Assembly: GCA_947626465.1 (NCBI GenBank)
Contig: CANQSI010000035.1
Location: 1-8,518, forward strand
DNA length: 8,518 nt
From: an uncultured Atopobiaceae bacterium
GTDB taxonomy: Bacteria; Actinomycetota; Coriobacteriia; Coriobacteriales; Atopobiaceae
Reading direction: 5' to 3'
The stretch's first letter is position 1. The number at the start of each line of letters is the position of its first letter. The translations under genes and the position numbers were made by a program. Shown here in pieces: positions 1 to 5,432 of the stretch. The notes beneath the pieces are model-generated. The model saw only the letters and a program-made list of their open reading frames with translations. It did no database searches and was not told the origin of the DNA.

Positions 1-1
1 C

Positions 2-88
2 CTGACACCTCGCAACCAAGAGCGCATGGGCTTCACGGGCAACTGGAGGGAATGCCCCTTCTGGGAGCCATACCTGCCGAAGCTTTGA
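2..88 (+). CDS. C-terminal tail of an unidentified protein (5' end outside window)
   Basis: Frame 2 is open from the window edge to a TGA at 86-88 and gives 28 residues ending WRECPFWEPYLPKL. The aromatic-rich composition (Trp, Phe and Tyr close together) looks like real protein rather than a shadow frame, but the piece is too short to name. Frame 1 is also open to a TGA at 226-228, so the choice of frame is not certain. The family is not recognised. The RMGF stretch is reminiscent of the C-terminal strand of GNAT acetyltransferases, but that is only a weak impression. Confidence 0.4.
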   Translation: MTPRNQERMGFTGNWRECPFWEPYLPKL

Positions 89-315
89 TCGACCAGCATG
101 TGCTTCACGGCCAAATAGTGCGAGACCGTGCAGATGGTGTGTTTGTTAGCATTAACTACAACGACCTATCCGCTGGCGAGCAGGGGGACGTCAATGCGCC
201 TGCCTGCTTGTTACGCCACGGTTCTTGACACGATCGAAGACATGTCCTTGCAGGTAAGGTTTCCGCTAGCGGCACATCGCTTTCGAGGTGCTGGGTGGAC
301 TGATGGGGTAAAGCC
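89..315. other. Intergenic region before the lnu gene; no gene seen
   Basis: No convincing gene is present in this 227-bp gap. The part around 140-180 is clearly less GC-rich than the rest of the window. A perfect -35 hexamer TTGACA lies at 225-230, but no good -10 hexamer is found 16-18 bp downstream, so no promoter is called. Confidence 0.4.
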
Positions 316-822
316 ATGCGAAGGGAATCGACTACGACGGCAGACCTCCTGGAGGTAATCGGGCTGTTCGACTCCATCGGGTGCCGCTATTGGCTGGACG
401 GCGGCTGGGGGGTGGACGCGCTCTTCGGGCGCCAGACGCGGGAGCACCGCGATGTCGACATCGACTTCGATGCCACCTGCTTGGAGGCCGTGCTGCGCAC
501 GCTCACCGAAAGGGACTACGCCATGGACACCGACGAGCTCCCCGTGAGGGCGGAGCTCTACAGCGACGAGCTCGGCTACCTGGACGCGCACCCCTTCGAG
601 CTCCTCGGCGACGGCACGTCGAGACAGGCAGACCCCGAGGGCGGCTGGTACGAGTTCGTTCCTGATTACTTCGGCTTCACCGAGTTTCTGGGTCGCAGGG
701 TGCCGTGCATATCGCTCCTTGGGCAGGAGGCGTTCCATTCAGGTTACGAGCTGCGCGACAAGGATCGGCACGACATCGAGCTTCTGAGGGCCCTGCGCGA
801 GGGGCGTCGTGGCATGGCTTAG
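316..822 (+). CDS. lnu: Lincosamide nucleotidyltransferase, Lnu(A)-like
   Basis: The protein has 168 residues, close to the roughly 160-170 of Lnu(A)-type enzymes, which use ATP or another NTP to nucleotidylate lincomycin and clindamycin and so inactivate them in the cytoplasm. Visible family marks, matched from memory to Lnu(A), are YWLDGGWGVDALFGRQ at 25-40, REHRDVDIDFDA at 42-53 (carrying the metal-binding Asp residues D46 and D48), GYLDAHPFEL near 87-96, ADPEGG at 105-110, VPCIS at 129-133 and HSGYEL at 141-146. No conserved position appears lost. The ATG at 316 is the first start after an in-frame TGA at 301-303, and its Shine-Dalgarno (GGGGT) is weak. It stands alone, with a tRNA-Glu in opposite orientation 140 bp downstream. 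The family is confident. Actual lincosamide resistance is inference, because distant members may use other aminoglycoside-like or nucleoside substrates. Confidence 0.88.
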   Translation: MRRESTTTADLLEVIGLFDSIGCRYWLDGGWGVDALFGRQTREHRDVDIDFDATCLEAVLRTLTERDYAMDTDELPVRAELYSDELGYLDAHPFELLGDGTSRQADPEGGWYEFVPDYFGFTEFLGRRVPCISLLGQEAFHSGYELRDKDRHDIELLRALREGRRGMA

Positions 823-962
823 GGCGAGAATCGCGAGGTAGGTCAACGGGATGGACGCCAGCAACACGCCAAACCACTAAACCAGTCGCTCCGTTGTGTC
901 CGCAGCGCTCGGACGCCGGACGCAAGCACTCGTCCACACCCACATCTACCTGCGAAAACAAG
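823..962. other. Intergenic gap between lnu and tRNA-Glu; no gene seen
   Basis: No gene or clear terminator is seen here. A 5-bp hairpin GTCCG/CGGAC lies near 897-913 but has no U-run on either strand. This is where an element integrated at the 3' end of tRNA-Glu would sit. No second copy of the tRNA end was found between 1 and 962. Confidence 0.35.
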
Positions 963-1038
963 TGGTGCCCCCAACCGGACTCGAACCGGTGTTGCCGCCT
1001 TGAAAGGGCGGAGTCCTAGGCCGCTAGACGATGGGGAC
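963..1038 (-). tRNA. tRNA-Glu (anticodon UUC)
   Basis: Read on the minus strand, the 76-nt gene starts GTCCCCA and ends TGGGGGC-A-CCA. The acceptor stem has seven pairs, including one G-U. The anticodon stem is CCGCC/GGCGG around the loop CTTTCAA, giving anticodon TTC, which reads GAA/GAG. The T arm is ACCGG-TTCGAGT-CCGGT. The CCA end is encoded. The 3' end points toward the lnu gene. Confidence 0.97.
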
Positions 1039-1070
1039 CTATGATGGCTCGCGCGAGGTCGCAAGCGCCG

Positions 1071-1082
1071 CCTAGTGTAGCA
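1071..1082 (-). promoter_or_regulatory. Candidate extended -10 promoter element for tRNA-Glu
   Basis: On the minus strand the sequence TGCTACACT (TACACT at 1079-1074) matches an extended -10 element (TG-N-TAnnnT). It would place the transcript start about 30 nt before the tRNA. The same nine bases occur before tRNA-Val (4852-4860). No good -35 hexamer is visible. Confidence 0.5.
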
Positions 1083-1109
1083 AAGGCGCCGTGATGGTTA
1101 CGTGTGTGG

Positions 1110-2111
1110 CTATGCGTCGTAGCCCATGCGCCGCGCATAGGCGTCCGCGGACTCGCGGAAGTTCGGCTGGCTGTTGCACCAGTTCATGAAGTCCGGCGTG
1201 TCCACGATGATGGGCTCCGCCTCGTGGACGGCGAGCACCACCTCGTCGAGCGTTCCCGGCTCGAAATACGGCCGATCTGGCAGGTAGGGCTCCACGAGCG
1301 TGGGGCTCGCGAGGCCAAAGGCGCCGCTCTCGTACACCGAGATGTAGCCGGTGAGCGCGCGGCGTGCGGCGGGCATGCGATCCAGCTTGAAGAGGAGGAG
1401 CGTCCGGGCAAGCGCGCTCCATGCGCTGTCGCGATGGCCCCATGCGCGGTCGAGCTCTTGGAAGCCGGCCTCGTCTTCGAGGCGCGCATAGGCGAGGGCG
1501 AGTGTGTAGCGCGCCCCAAGCGGGTCGCGCTCATCCTTGCTTTCGGCGAGGAGGCGAAGGGCGTTGCCCACGGCACGGCGCGGCTGCGCCGCGAGAAGGC
1601 TCCAGCGCGCGATGGCGGCGAGCACGCGTAGCTTGGGGCGCGAGAAGAGGTTCGCGTAGCCCTCGGGCAGTCCGAGCTCCCTCGCGAGCGCTCCGTCGGA
1701 GTGAGGCCCTTTTGCAGCGTCCTCGGCTTCGGCGAGCACCCCGGCCATCGTGCGTACGCGCTTGTCCACGGGCTGCGGCGTGGCAATGGTGAGCAGGAGC
1801 TTCGCGTCGAGGTTTGCGGGATCTATCTCGAGCGCCTTTTCCGAAGCCGCCGCGAGGGTGCCCATTCGCGCCATGAATGCGAGGCGGTACTGGTCGTCGT
1901 CGAGATAGTCGTCGCGATCGCGGCTCTCGTCGATCGATTCGAGCGTCTGGGCGAGCAGCATGAGCGCACGCTCGGGCGCGCCGGTGAGGTAGGTGTCGGG
2001 GTTGGCGCGTACGCTCAACTCGAGCTCATTGCGCGCGGCATCGGAGGAAATGCCCAGCTCGCGCGCCTTGCGCAGCACGGTGCGCTGAATTGCCTCTTCG
2101 CGTGCGTCCAT
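1110..2111 (-). CDS. TPR-like helical-repeat protein, paralogue of the gene just upstream
   Basis: This is a 333-residue, soluble, alanine- and leucine-rich protein with no signal peptide or membrane segment, so probably cytoplasmic. Helix pairs resembling tetratricopeptide repeats run through roughly 78-110 (ending in the TPR-like EKALEIDPAN), 160-192 and 199-260. It aligns along most of its length with the preceding gene product. For example, SAWSALARTLLLFKLDRM (229-246) lines up with DAWIRLARMALAWQNDRL, and LDEVVLAVHEAEPII (288-302) with NDELVLAVSEAAVLL. It begins on the base after the upstream stop codon (TAG|ATG), with a strong Shine-Dalgarno inside the upstream gene, so translation is probably coupled. 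It is the last gene of the Mur-ligase operon. The molecular function is unknown; TPR-type folds usually bind proteins. Confidence 0.85.
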   Translation of the reverse strand: MDAREEAIQRTVLRKARELGISSDAARNELELSVRANPDTYLTGAPERALMLLAQTLESIDESRDRDDYLDDDQYRLAFMARMGTLAAASEKALEIDPANLDAKLLLTIATPQPVDKRVRTMAGVLAEAEDAAKGPHSDGALARELGLPEGYANLFSRPKLRVLAAIARWSLLAAQPRRAVGNALRLLAESKDERDPLGARYTLALAYARLEDEAGFQELDRAWGHRDSAWSALARTLLLFKLDRMPAARRALTGYISVYESGAFGLASPTLVEPYLPDRPYFEPGTLDEVVLAVHEAEPIIVDTPDFMNWCNSQPNFRESADAYARRMGYDA

Positions 2112-3179
2112 CTAGGCCTCCTCCCCGTCCTCTTCGTCCATTTCCTCACCGCGCTCGCCGTAAAACTCGAGCTCGCGGCTATAGGCCGAGCGCACCCCCG
2201 GATGTTCGGCGACGAATGCGCCAAGAGGTCCGCGGCCGCTTTCATCTGCGCTTTCCTGAAGGAGCACCGCCGCCTCGCTCACGGCGAGCACGAGCTCATC
2301 GTTTGAATAGGGGTCGCATGCGAGCCGTGCGAACATCGGCTCAGGGAGCTCCGACTGCAGCGTGAGGGCCGAGGCCGCGTGCGGATACATGGCAAGGATC
2401 CAGTCGAGGTGGCTCGCCGCTTCCTCGAGACGGTCATTTTGCCAGGCGAGCGCCATGCGCGCGAGGCGGATCCACGCGTCATCGCGCGCGGCATCGCCGA
2501 GCTCCGGCACGACCCACTGCACGAAGGCCTCGAGCTCGTCCTCGTCGCCGAGCTTCGCGAGCGCGAGCACGGCGGTGAAGCGGCTGTCCGCCATGTCGGA
2601 TCGATCGATTTCAATGCTACGACGCGCGATGTCATAGGCCTTGCGGTAGCGCCCACCGAGGAGGCTCAGCTCGGCCGTGCTTTGGAGCCAGCGCTGGTAG
2701 GGCGCAAGCTCAAGGCTCACACGCTCGAAGAACACGGGGTCGGAGGCGCTCACGTTGCGTGTCAGGCGATCGGCGCGCTCCCAGCACGTCTTCTCAACCT
2801 CGTCCACGTGGTCTTCGAGGAAGTGGATGTGGTCGTCCATGATGGCGGAGGTTTGCGCGTGGAGCATGCGGCGCGCGTCGAAGCAGTGCTCGTCGAGCGA
2901 GAGCGCTTCTTCGAGGAGGCGCTGGGCGTCCGCCGCCCTCACCGCTCCTTCACTTTCAGGGAGAAATGGCAGCTCTTCGTCGACGATAATCGCCGCCTCG
3001 CACGTGAGGTGGAACGCGCGGTCGGTGTCCGAGAGGGCAAGCGCGTCGTTTCCCCAGGAAAACTGCTGGCTGAAGGCCATGGCCTTACGCGTCTGCTCGT
3101 AGGGATCCGCGTCCATCGCAGGGTCGTGGTGGGCGATCGCGAGGCGACGGAAATCCTCGTAGGCGGGATCAAAGGCCAT
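2112..3179 (-). CDS. TPR-like helical-repeat protein, second gene of the Mur-ligase operon
   Basis: This is a 355-residue acidic, all-helical protein without signal peptide or membrane segments. TPR-like helix pairs can be seen near 84-108, 163-192, 199-222 and 235-265. The segment around 279-308 (LPEPMFARLA, then DELVLAVSEAAVLL) is shared with its downstream paralogue. The C-terminus ends in an acidic tail, EEMDEEDGEEA. Its ATG lies inside the last codons of the Mur ligase gene (11-bp overlap) with only a modest GAGGCGGG-like ribosome site, so expression is probably tied to the ligase. I do not recognise a named family with confidence. The eukaryotic ST7 family has a loosely similar helical repeat, but that is only an impression. 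A scaffold or adaptor role near cell-wall synthesis is suggested by the operon alone. Confidence 0.85.
   Translation of the reverse strand: MAFDPAYEDFRRLAIAHHDPAMDADPYEQTRKAMAFSQQFSWGNDALALSDTDRAFHLTCEAAIIVDEELPFLPESEGAVRAADAQRLLEEALSLDEHCFDARRMLHAQTSAIMDDHIHFLEDHVDEVEKTCWERADRLTRNVSASDPVFFERVSLELAPYQRWLQSTAELSLLGGRYRKAYDIARRSIEIDRSDMADSRFTAVLALAKLGDEDELEAFVQWVVPELGDAARDDAWIRLARMALAWQNDRLEEAASHLDWILAMYPHAASALTLQSELPEPMFARLACDPYSNDELVLAVSEAAVLLQESADESGRGPLGAFVAEHPGVRSAYSRELEFYGERGEEMDEEDGEEA
2117..2126 (-). promoter_or_regulatory. Strong Shine-Dalgarno site inside the end of the upstream TPR gene
   Basis: On the minus strand GGGGAGGAGG ends 5 nt before the ATG at 2111. It lies within the last codons (acidic tail) of the upstream gene. 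This supports the chosen start and suggests coupled translation of the two paralogues. Confidence 0.7.
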
Positions 3180-4764
3180 GGGTCAGCCCGCCTCGTGCGC
3201 CGTGCGGCGCGTCGTCGATGAGCCCGGTCTCGCGCATGAGTCGCTCCACGTGGATCGCGTCGTTTTCGATCGGGATGTTCTTGCCCTTTGCGTAGATGGA
3301 ATTCTCGCGCCCCTTGCCGAGGAGGCAGAGCACCACCTGTTCGCCCGCTCGCCACATGCCATAGGCGAGGTAGAAGGCCTCTTCGACGGCCTCCTCACGA
3401 TCGGGGATCTTCCGTGCGGGCACGCCCGGACGCACATGCTTCGCGATGCGCGCGACGAGCTCGGCGGGATCTTCCTCGCCAGGGTCATCGCTCGTGAGGT
3501 AGATCGCGTCGGAGTGTGCGGAGGCAATGGCAGGCAGGTCGTGATAGCGATCAAGCGCCTTGCCACCGGAGACTCCGAAGACGCTCGCGATGTAGGCATC
3601 CGGCCACGCGCTTTCCACCGTCTCGAAGAACTTCTGGTAGGAGAGGTCGTTATGCGCGTAGTCCACGAGAATCTGGAGACGCTCGTCTTCTGAGGAGAAG
3701 CGCTCCATGCGCCCGGGAACGGTGGCATGCGCGAGAGCCTCTGACGCCACATGCACGGATAATCCGAGGTCAGCGGCCATGGCCATCGCCGTGAGCGCAT
3801 TCGCTACGTTGAATGCGCCCTCCATCGCGAGGTGCACGGCCACCTCGCCCTCGGGCGTGTGCGCGGTGAATGCCACGCCGCGCTTCGCGTGGACGATGTC
3901 CGTGGCGAGGTAATCGGGCTCGGGCAGGCCCGCGACCACATCAAGCGCCACGGTCGTGCGCGGTATGCCTGAGGAAGCCGCAAGCACGCGCTCTATTTCG
4001 CGCGAGTCGAGGTTCACCACCGCGCGCTCGGCGTTCTCGAAGATGCGCAGCTTGGAGGAGAAATAGTCCTCGAAGTCCGGGTGCTCGATGGGGGAGATGT
4101 GGTCGTTTCCGATGTTGAGAAACGCGGCTACTGCGAGGCGAAGGTCCAGCGTGCGGTCGTATTTCAGCCCCTGGCTGGAGATTTCCATCACGCAGTAGCG
4201 GCACCCCGCGGCGCGCGCGTTGGCGAGGTGGCGCCAGAGGTCGGGCGCCTCGGGCGTGGTGTTCGCGGTCTCCTCGGTGGCGAGGCCGTCGGAGATCTCA
4301 TGCGTGCCCATGAACGCAGGCTCTTCGCCCGCGGCGCGGAGGATCTCGCGGAGGAAGTGTGCGGTCGTGGTCTTGCCCTTCGTGCCGGTGATGCCGAGGC
4401 ACGCGACCTCGCGATCGGGGTGGCCCCACGTCTCCGCCGAGGCAAAGGCCATCGCGCGGCGCACGTCGCCCACCACGAGGGAGGGCGTGTTCGCCGCCAA
4501 AGGTACGTTCGAGATGAGCTCGTGGGCGAGCATCTCGTCAGCCATCCACGCGACGGCGCCATGAGCGAGCGCTTGCTCGAGGTAGGCGGGCTTGAAGTGC
4601 GCACCCTTGCAGATGAAGAGATGGCCGGGCGCGGCGAAACGGCTATCGCAATCGGCGCCGCAGATTTCGAGGTCAAGGGCGGCGTCAGTCTGCACTACAC
4701 GGGAACTTTGCGCGAGAAGACCCTCGCGCTCGAGCAGCTCGCGGATTGTCCCCAAGGTGGCCAT
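3169..4764 (-). CDS. murE: MurE-like Mur ligase (UDP-MurNAc-L-Ala-D-Glu:amino acid ligase)
   Basis: This cytoplasmic ATP-dependent ligase would add the third stem-peptide residue to UDP-MurNAc-L-Ala-D-Glu. From the ATG at 4764 it has 531 residues, slightly longer than typical MurE (about 490-500). Motifs in order are GITGTKGKTTT (124-134, P-loop), NTTPE (168-172), MEISSQGL (193-200, usually SSHAL), the SSKLRIF stretch with the likely carbamylated lysine at 238, GAFNVANALTA (316-326), VPGRMERF (349-356), VDYAHND (367-373), FGVSGGK (396-402), TSDDPGEED (424-432) and GKGRENS (483-489). In m-DAP-adding MurE the substrate-selecting motif is DNPR. Here it reads DDPG, pointing to lysine, ornithine or another third residue. 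The upstream ATG at 4848 is rejected because a -10-like TATACT lies between it and this start. First gene of a three-gene operon. Confidence 0.88.
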   Translation of the reverse strand: MATLGTIRELLEREGLLAQSSRVVQTDAALDLEICGADCDSRFAAPGHLFICKGAHFKPAYLEQALAHGAVAWMADEMLAHELISNVPLAANTPSLVVGDVRRAMAFASAETWGHPDREVACLGITGTKGKTTTAHFLREILRAAGEEPAFMGTHEISDGLATEETANTTPEAPDLWRHLANARAAGCRYCVMEISSQGLKYDRTLDLRLAVAAFLNIGNDHISPIEHPDFEDYFSSKLRIFENAERAVVNLDSREIERVLAASSGIPRTTVALDVVAGLPEPDYLATDIVHAKRGVAFTAHTPEGEVAVHLAMEGAFNVANALTAMAMAADLGLSVHVASEALAHATVPGRMERFSSEDERLQILVDYAHNDLSYQKFFETVESAWPDAYIASVFGVSGGKALDRYHDLPAIASAHSDAIYLTSDDPGEEDPAELVARIAKHVRPGVPARKIPDREEAVEEAFYLAYGMWRAGEQVVLCLLGKGRENSIYAKGKNIPIENDAIHVERLMRETGLIDDAPHGARGGLTHGL

Positions 4765-4772
4765 GGCAAGAA

Positions 4773-4778
4773 AGTATA
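4773..4778 (-). promoter_or_regulatory. Candidate -10 box for the murE operon, predicting a leaderless mRNA
   Basis: On the minus strand TATACT ends 8 bp before the ATG at 4764, so transcription would begin at or next to the start codon. No Shine-Dalgarno precedes this ATG (the sequence between is TTCTTGCC), which fits a leaderless transcript. No convincing -35 is seen. Confidence 0.45.
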
Positions 4779-4851
4779 GCGTCGCCTCGCGTGCCCCCAT
4801 AGGCTGCCCACACATCCGCATTGCGGCACGTACCTGCGAAAATGCCAACCG

Positions 4852-4860
4852 TGCTACACT
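4852..4860 (+). promoter_or_regulatory. Candidate extended -10 promoter element for tRNA-Val
   Basis: TGCTACACT at 4852-4860 is identical to the element before tRNA-Glu and ends 16 bp before the mature tRNA 5' end. The extended TG motif could compensate for the missing -35. Confidence 0.5.
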
Positions 4861-4876
4861 GTGGCTCCCACAAACC

Positions 4877-4952
4877 GGGCGATTGGCGCAACGGCTAGCG
4901 CAGGTGCTTTACACGCACAAGGCTGGGGGTTCGAATCCCTCATCGCCCACCA
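4877..4952 (+). tRNA. tRNA-Val (anticodon UAC)
   Basis: The 76-nt cloverleaf is GGGCGAT / TG / D arm GCGC...GCGC / anticodon arm GGTGC-TTTACAC-GCACA / variable AGGCT / T arm GGGGG-TTCGAAT-CCCTC / ATCGCCC-A-CCA. The acceptor stem pairs perfectly and CCA is encoded. The loop TTTACAC gives anticodon TAC (valine, GTA). One oddity is that the outermost anticodon-stem pair (27-43) is G-A rather than a Watson-Crick pair. A terminator follows directly. Confidence 0.95.
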
Positions 4953-5015
4953 CGCATTTAAGCCAGCCCAACGGGCTGGCTTTTTTGCGTGGTGGGCGAT
5001 GAGGGATTCGAACCC
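4927..5015. repeat. 30-nt perfect inverted repeat of the tRNA-Val 3' end around its terminator
   Basis: Bases 4927-4956 (T arm, acceptor 3' strand, CCA and four following bases) are repeated exactly as the reverse complement at 4986-5015. The terminator hairpin lies in the middle. The match stops at 4926/5016 and 4957/4985. The right arm is on the minus strand and has no matching 5' half of a tRNA. Confidence 0.92.
4962..4986 (+). terminator. Rho-independent terminator of tRNA-Val
   Basis: An 8-bp perfect stem GCCAGCCC (4962-4969) / GGGCTGGC (4973-4980) with loop AAC is followed by six T residues. It starts 10 bp after the tRNA CCA. Confidence 0.93.
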
Positions 5016-5124
5016 GTAGGGCGCGAGGAGCCCTTGTGGCTCCTCGCGGGGCGAGCGCATGAACTCCGCGCGAGCCCAGCGGAAATGCGAAGCATTTCCG
5101 CGTCGAGTCCCTTATCGCCCACCA
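4990..5124. repeat. Palindromic element bounded by two opposed tRNA-Val 3' ends
   Basis: The ends 4990-5011 and 5103-5124 are inverted copies (20 of 22 bases) of the tRNA T-arm/acceptor/CCA sequence, so each strand ends in ATCGCCC-A-CCA. Inside are an 11-bp hairpin CGCGAGGAGCC / GGCTCCTCGCG (5022-5048, loop CTTGT), an imperfect GC-rich hairpin (about 5049-5077), and a 10-bp perfect hairpin GCGGAAATGC / GCATTTCCGC (5079-5101, loop GAA). No tRNA 5' part or anticodon arm is present, so this is not a tRNA gene. It is probably a repeat element or a rearranged tRNA remnant. Confidence 0.75.
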
Positions 5125-5132
5125 ACGCAAGT

Positions 5133-5158
5133 AACCGGCCCAAAGGGTCCGGTTTTTT
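5133..5158 (+). terminator. Second rho-independent terminator, after the diverged tRNA-end copy
   Basis: AACCGG (5133-5138) pairs with CCGGTT (5149-5154) and CCC with GGG around an AAA loop, with a T bulge. Six T residues follow at 5153-5158. It sits 8 bp after the CCA-like end at 5124, the same arrangement as the genuine tRNA-Val and its terminator. Confidence 0.8.
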
Positions 5159-5221
5159 GCCCGAACGGGCCCGCTTGCGGTGTGCCGCGAAGCGGTGCGC
5201 GGCAAGCGGGTTCGCTCGGGC
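5159..5221. repeat. Long imperfect palindrome with GCGAAGC core
   Basis: Nested stems are GCCCGA / TCGGGC (5159-5164, 5216-5221), CCCGCTTGC / GCAAGCGGG (5170-5178, 5202-5210) and CCGC / GCGG (5185-5188, 5192-5195) around the loop GAA. No coding role is apparent. Confidence 0.75.
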
Positions 5222-5235
5222 TGAGCCAAATCAGA

Positions 5236-5266
5236 GCTCTACCTCGCGTTTTGCGCGAGGTAGAGC
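5236..5266. repeat. 13-bp perfect hairpin, terminator-like
   Basis: GCTCTACCTCGCG (5236-5248) pairs perfectly with 5254-5266 around the loop TTTTG. The flanks are only weakly T-rich on either strand (GTTTCTG on plus, TCTGATTTG on minus). It may end transcription from either side, including that of the minus-strand membrane-protein gene, but this is uncertain. Confidence 0.7.
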
Positions 5267-5280
5267 GTTTCTGCGCTGGT

Positions 5281-5341
5281 GTCGAGGAGGGCCGTTTTCC
5301 ACGCAACGCTCCACGTCGCACCGCAACCGGCCCTCCTCGAC
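5281..5341. repeat. 14-bp perfect inverted repeat with 33-nt spacer
   Basis: GTCGAGGAGGGCCG (5281-5294) is the exact reverse complement of 5328-5341. The 33-nt spacer contains no obvious gene or site. The right arm is also part of a direct repeat with 5392-5423. Confidence 0.75.
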
Positions 5342-5423
5342 GAAAGGAGTTCGGAAAGAGATTTCTGGACTAACCCGCGCAGCTTCGCTGCACCGTAAGC
5401 CGTCCTCCTCGGTGAAAGGATTC
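5320..5423. repeat. Pair of imperfect direct repeats of about 33 nt, 72 bp apart
   Basis: Copy 1 (5320-5352) and copy 2 (5392-5423) share the pattern ACCGYAA, then CCTCCTCG, then GAAAGGA, then TTC, with a few substitutions and a one-base gap. A small hairpin GCAGC-TTC-GCTGC (5379-5391) lies between them. Copy 2 ends 10 bp from the stop codon of the minus-strand membrane-protein gene. Confidence 0.6.
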
Positions 5424-5432
5424 CTGCCGTCG

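Noticed and set aside
225..253. Promoter for the lnu gene with perfect TTGACA at 225-230
   Set aside because: No acceptable -10 hexamer lies at 16-18 bp; TAAGGT at 255-260 is too far away.
4765..4848. 28-codon N-terminal extension of the MurE-like ligase
   Set aside because: It contains the probable -10 box and lacks similarity to MurE N-termini. The ATG at 4764 starts the expected TIRELL-type sequence.
4990..5124. Second functional tRNA-Val gene
   Set aside because: The acceptor stem and CCA can be drawn, but there is no D arm or anticodon arm, and the 5' side is simply the reverse complement of the 3' side.
4909..5229. Minus-strand open frame of 106 codons over tRNA-Val and the palindromes (peptide with WWAIRDS and GDEGFEPP)
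   Set aside because: These strings are typical translations of tRNA 3' ends and their repeats, and the frame covers a certain tRNA gene and terminator. It is a spurious ORF.
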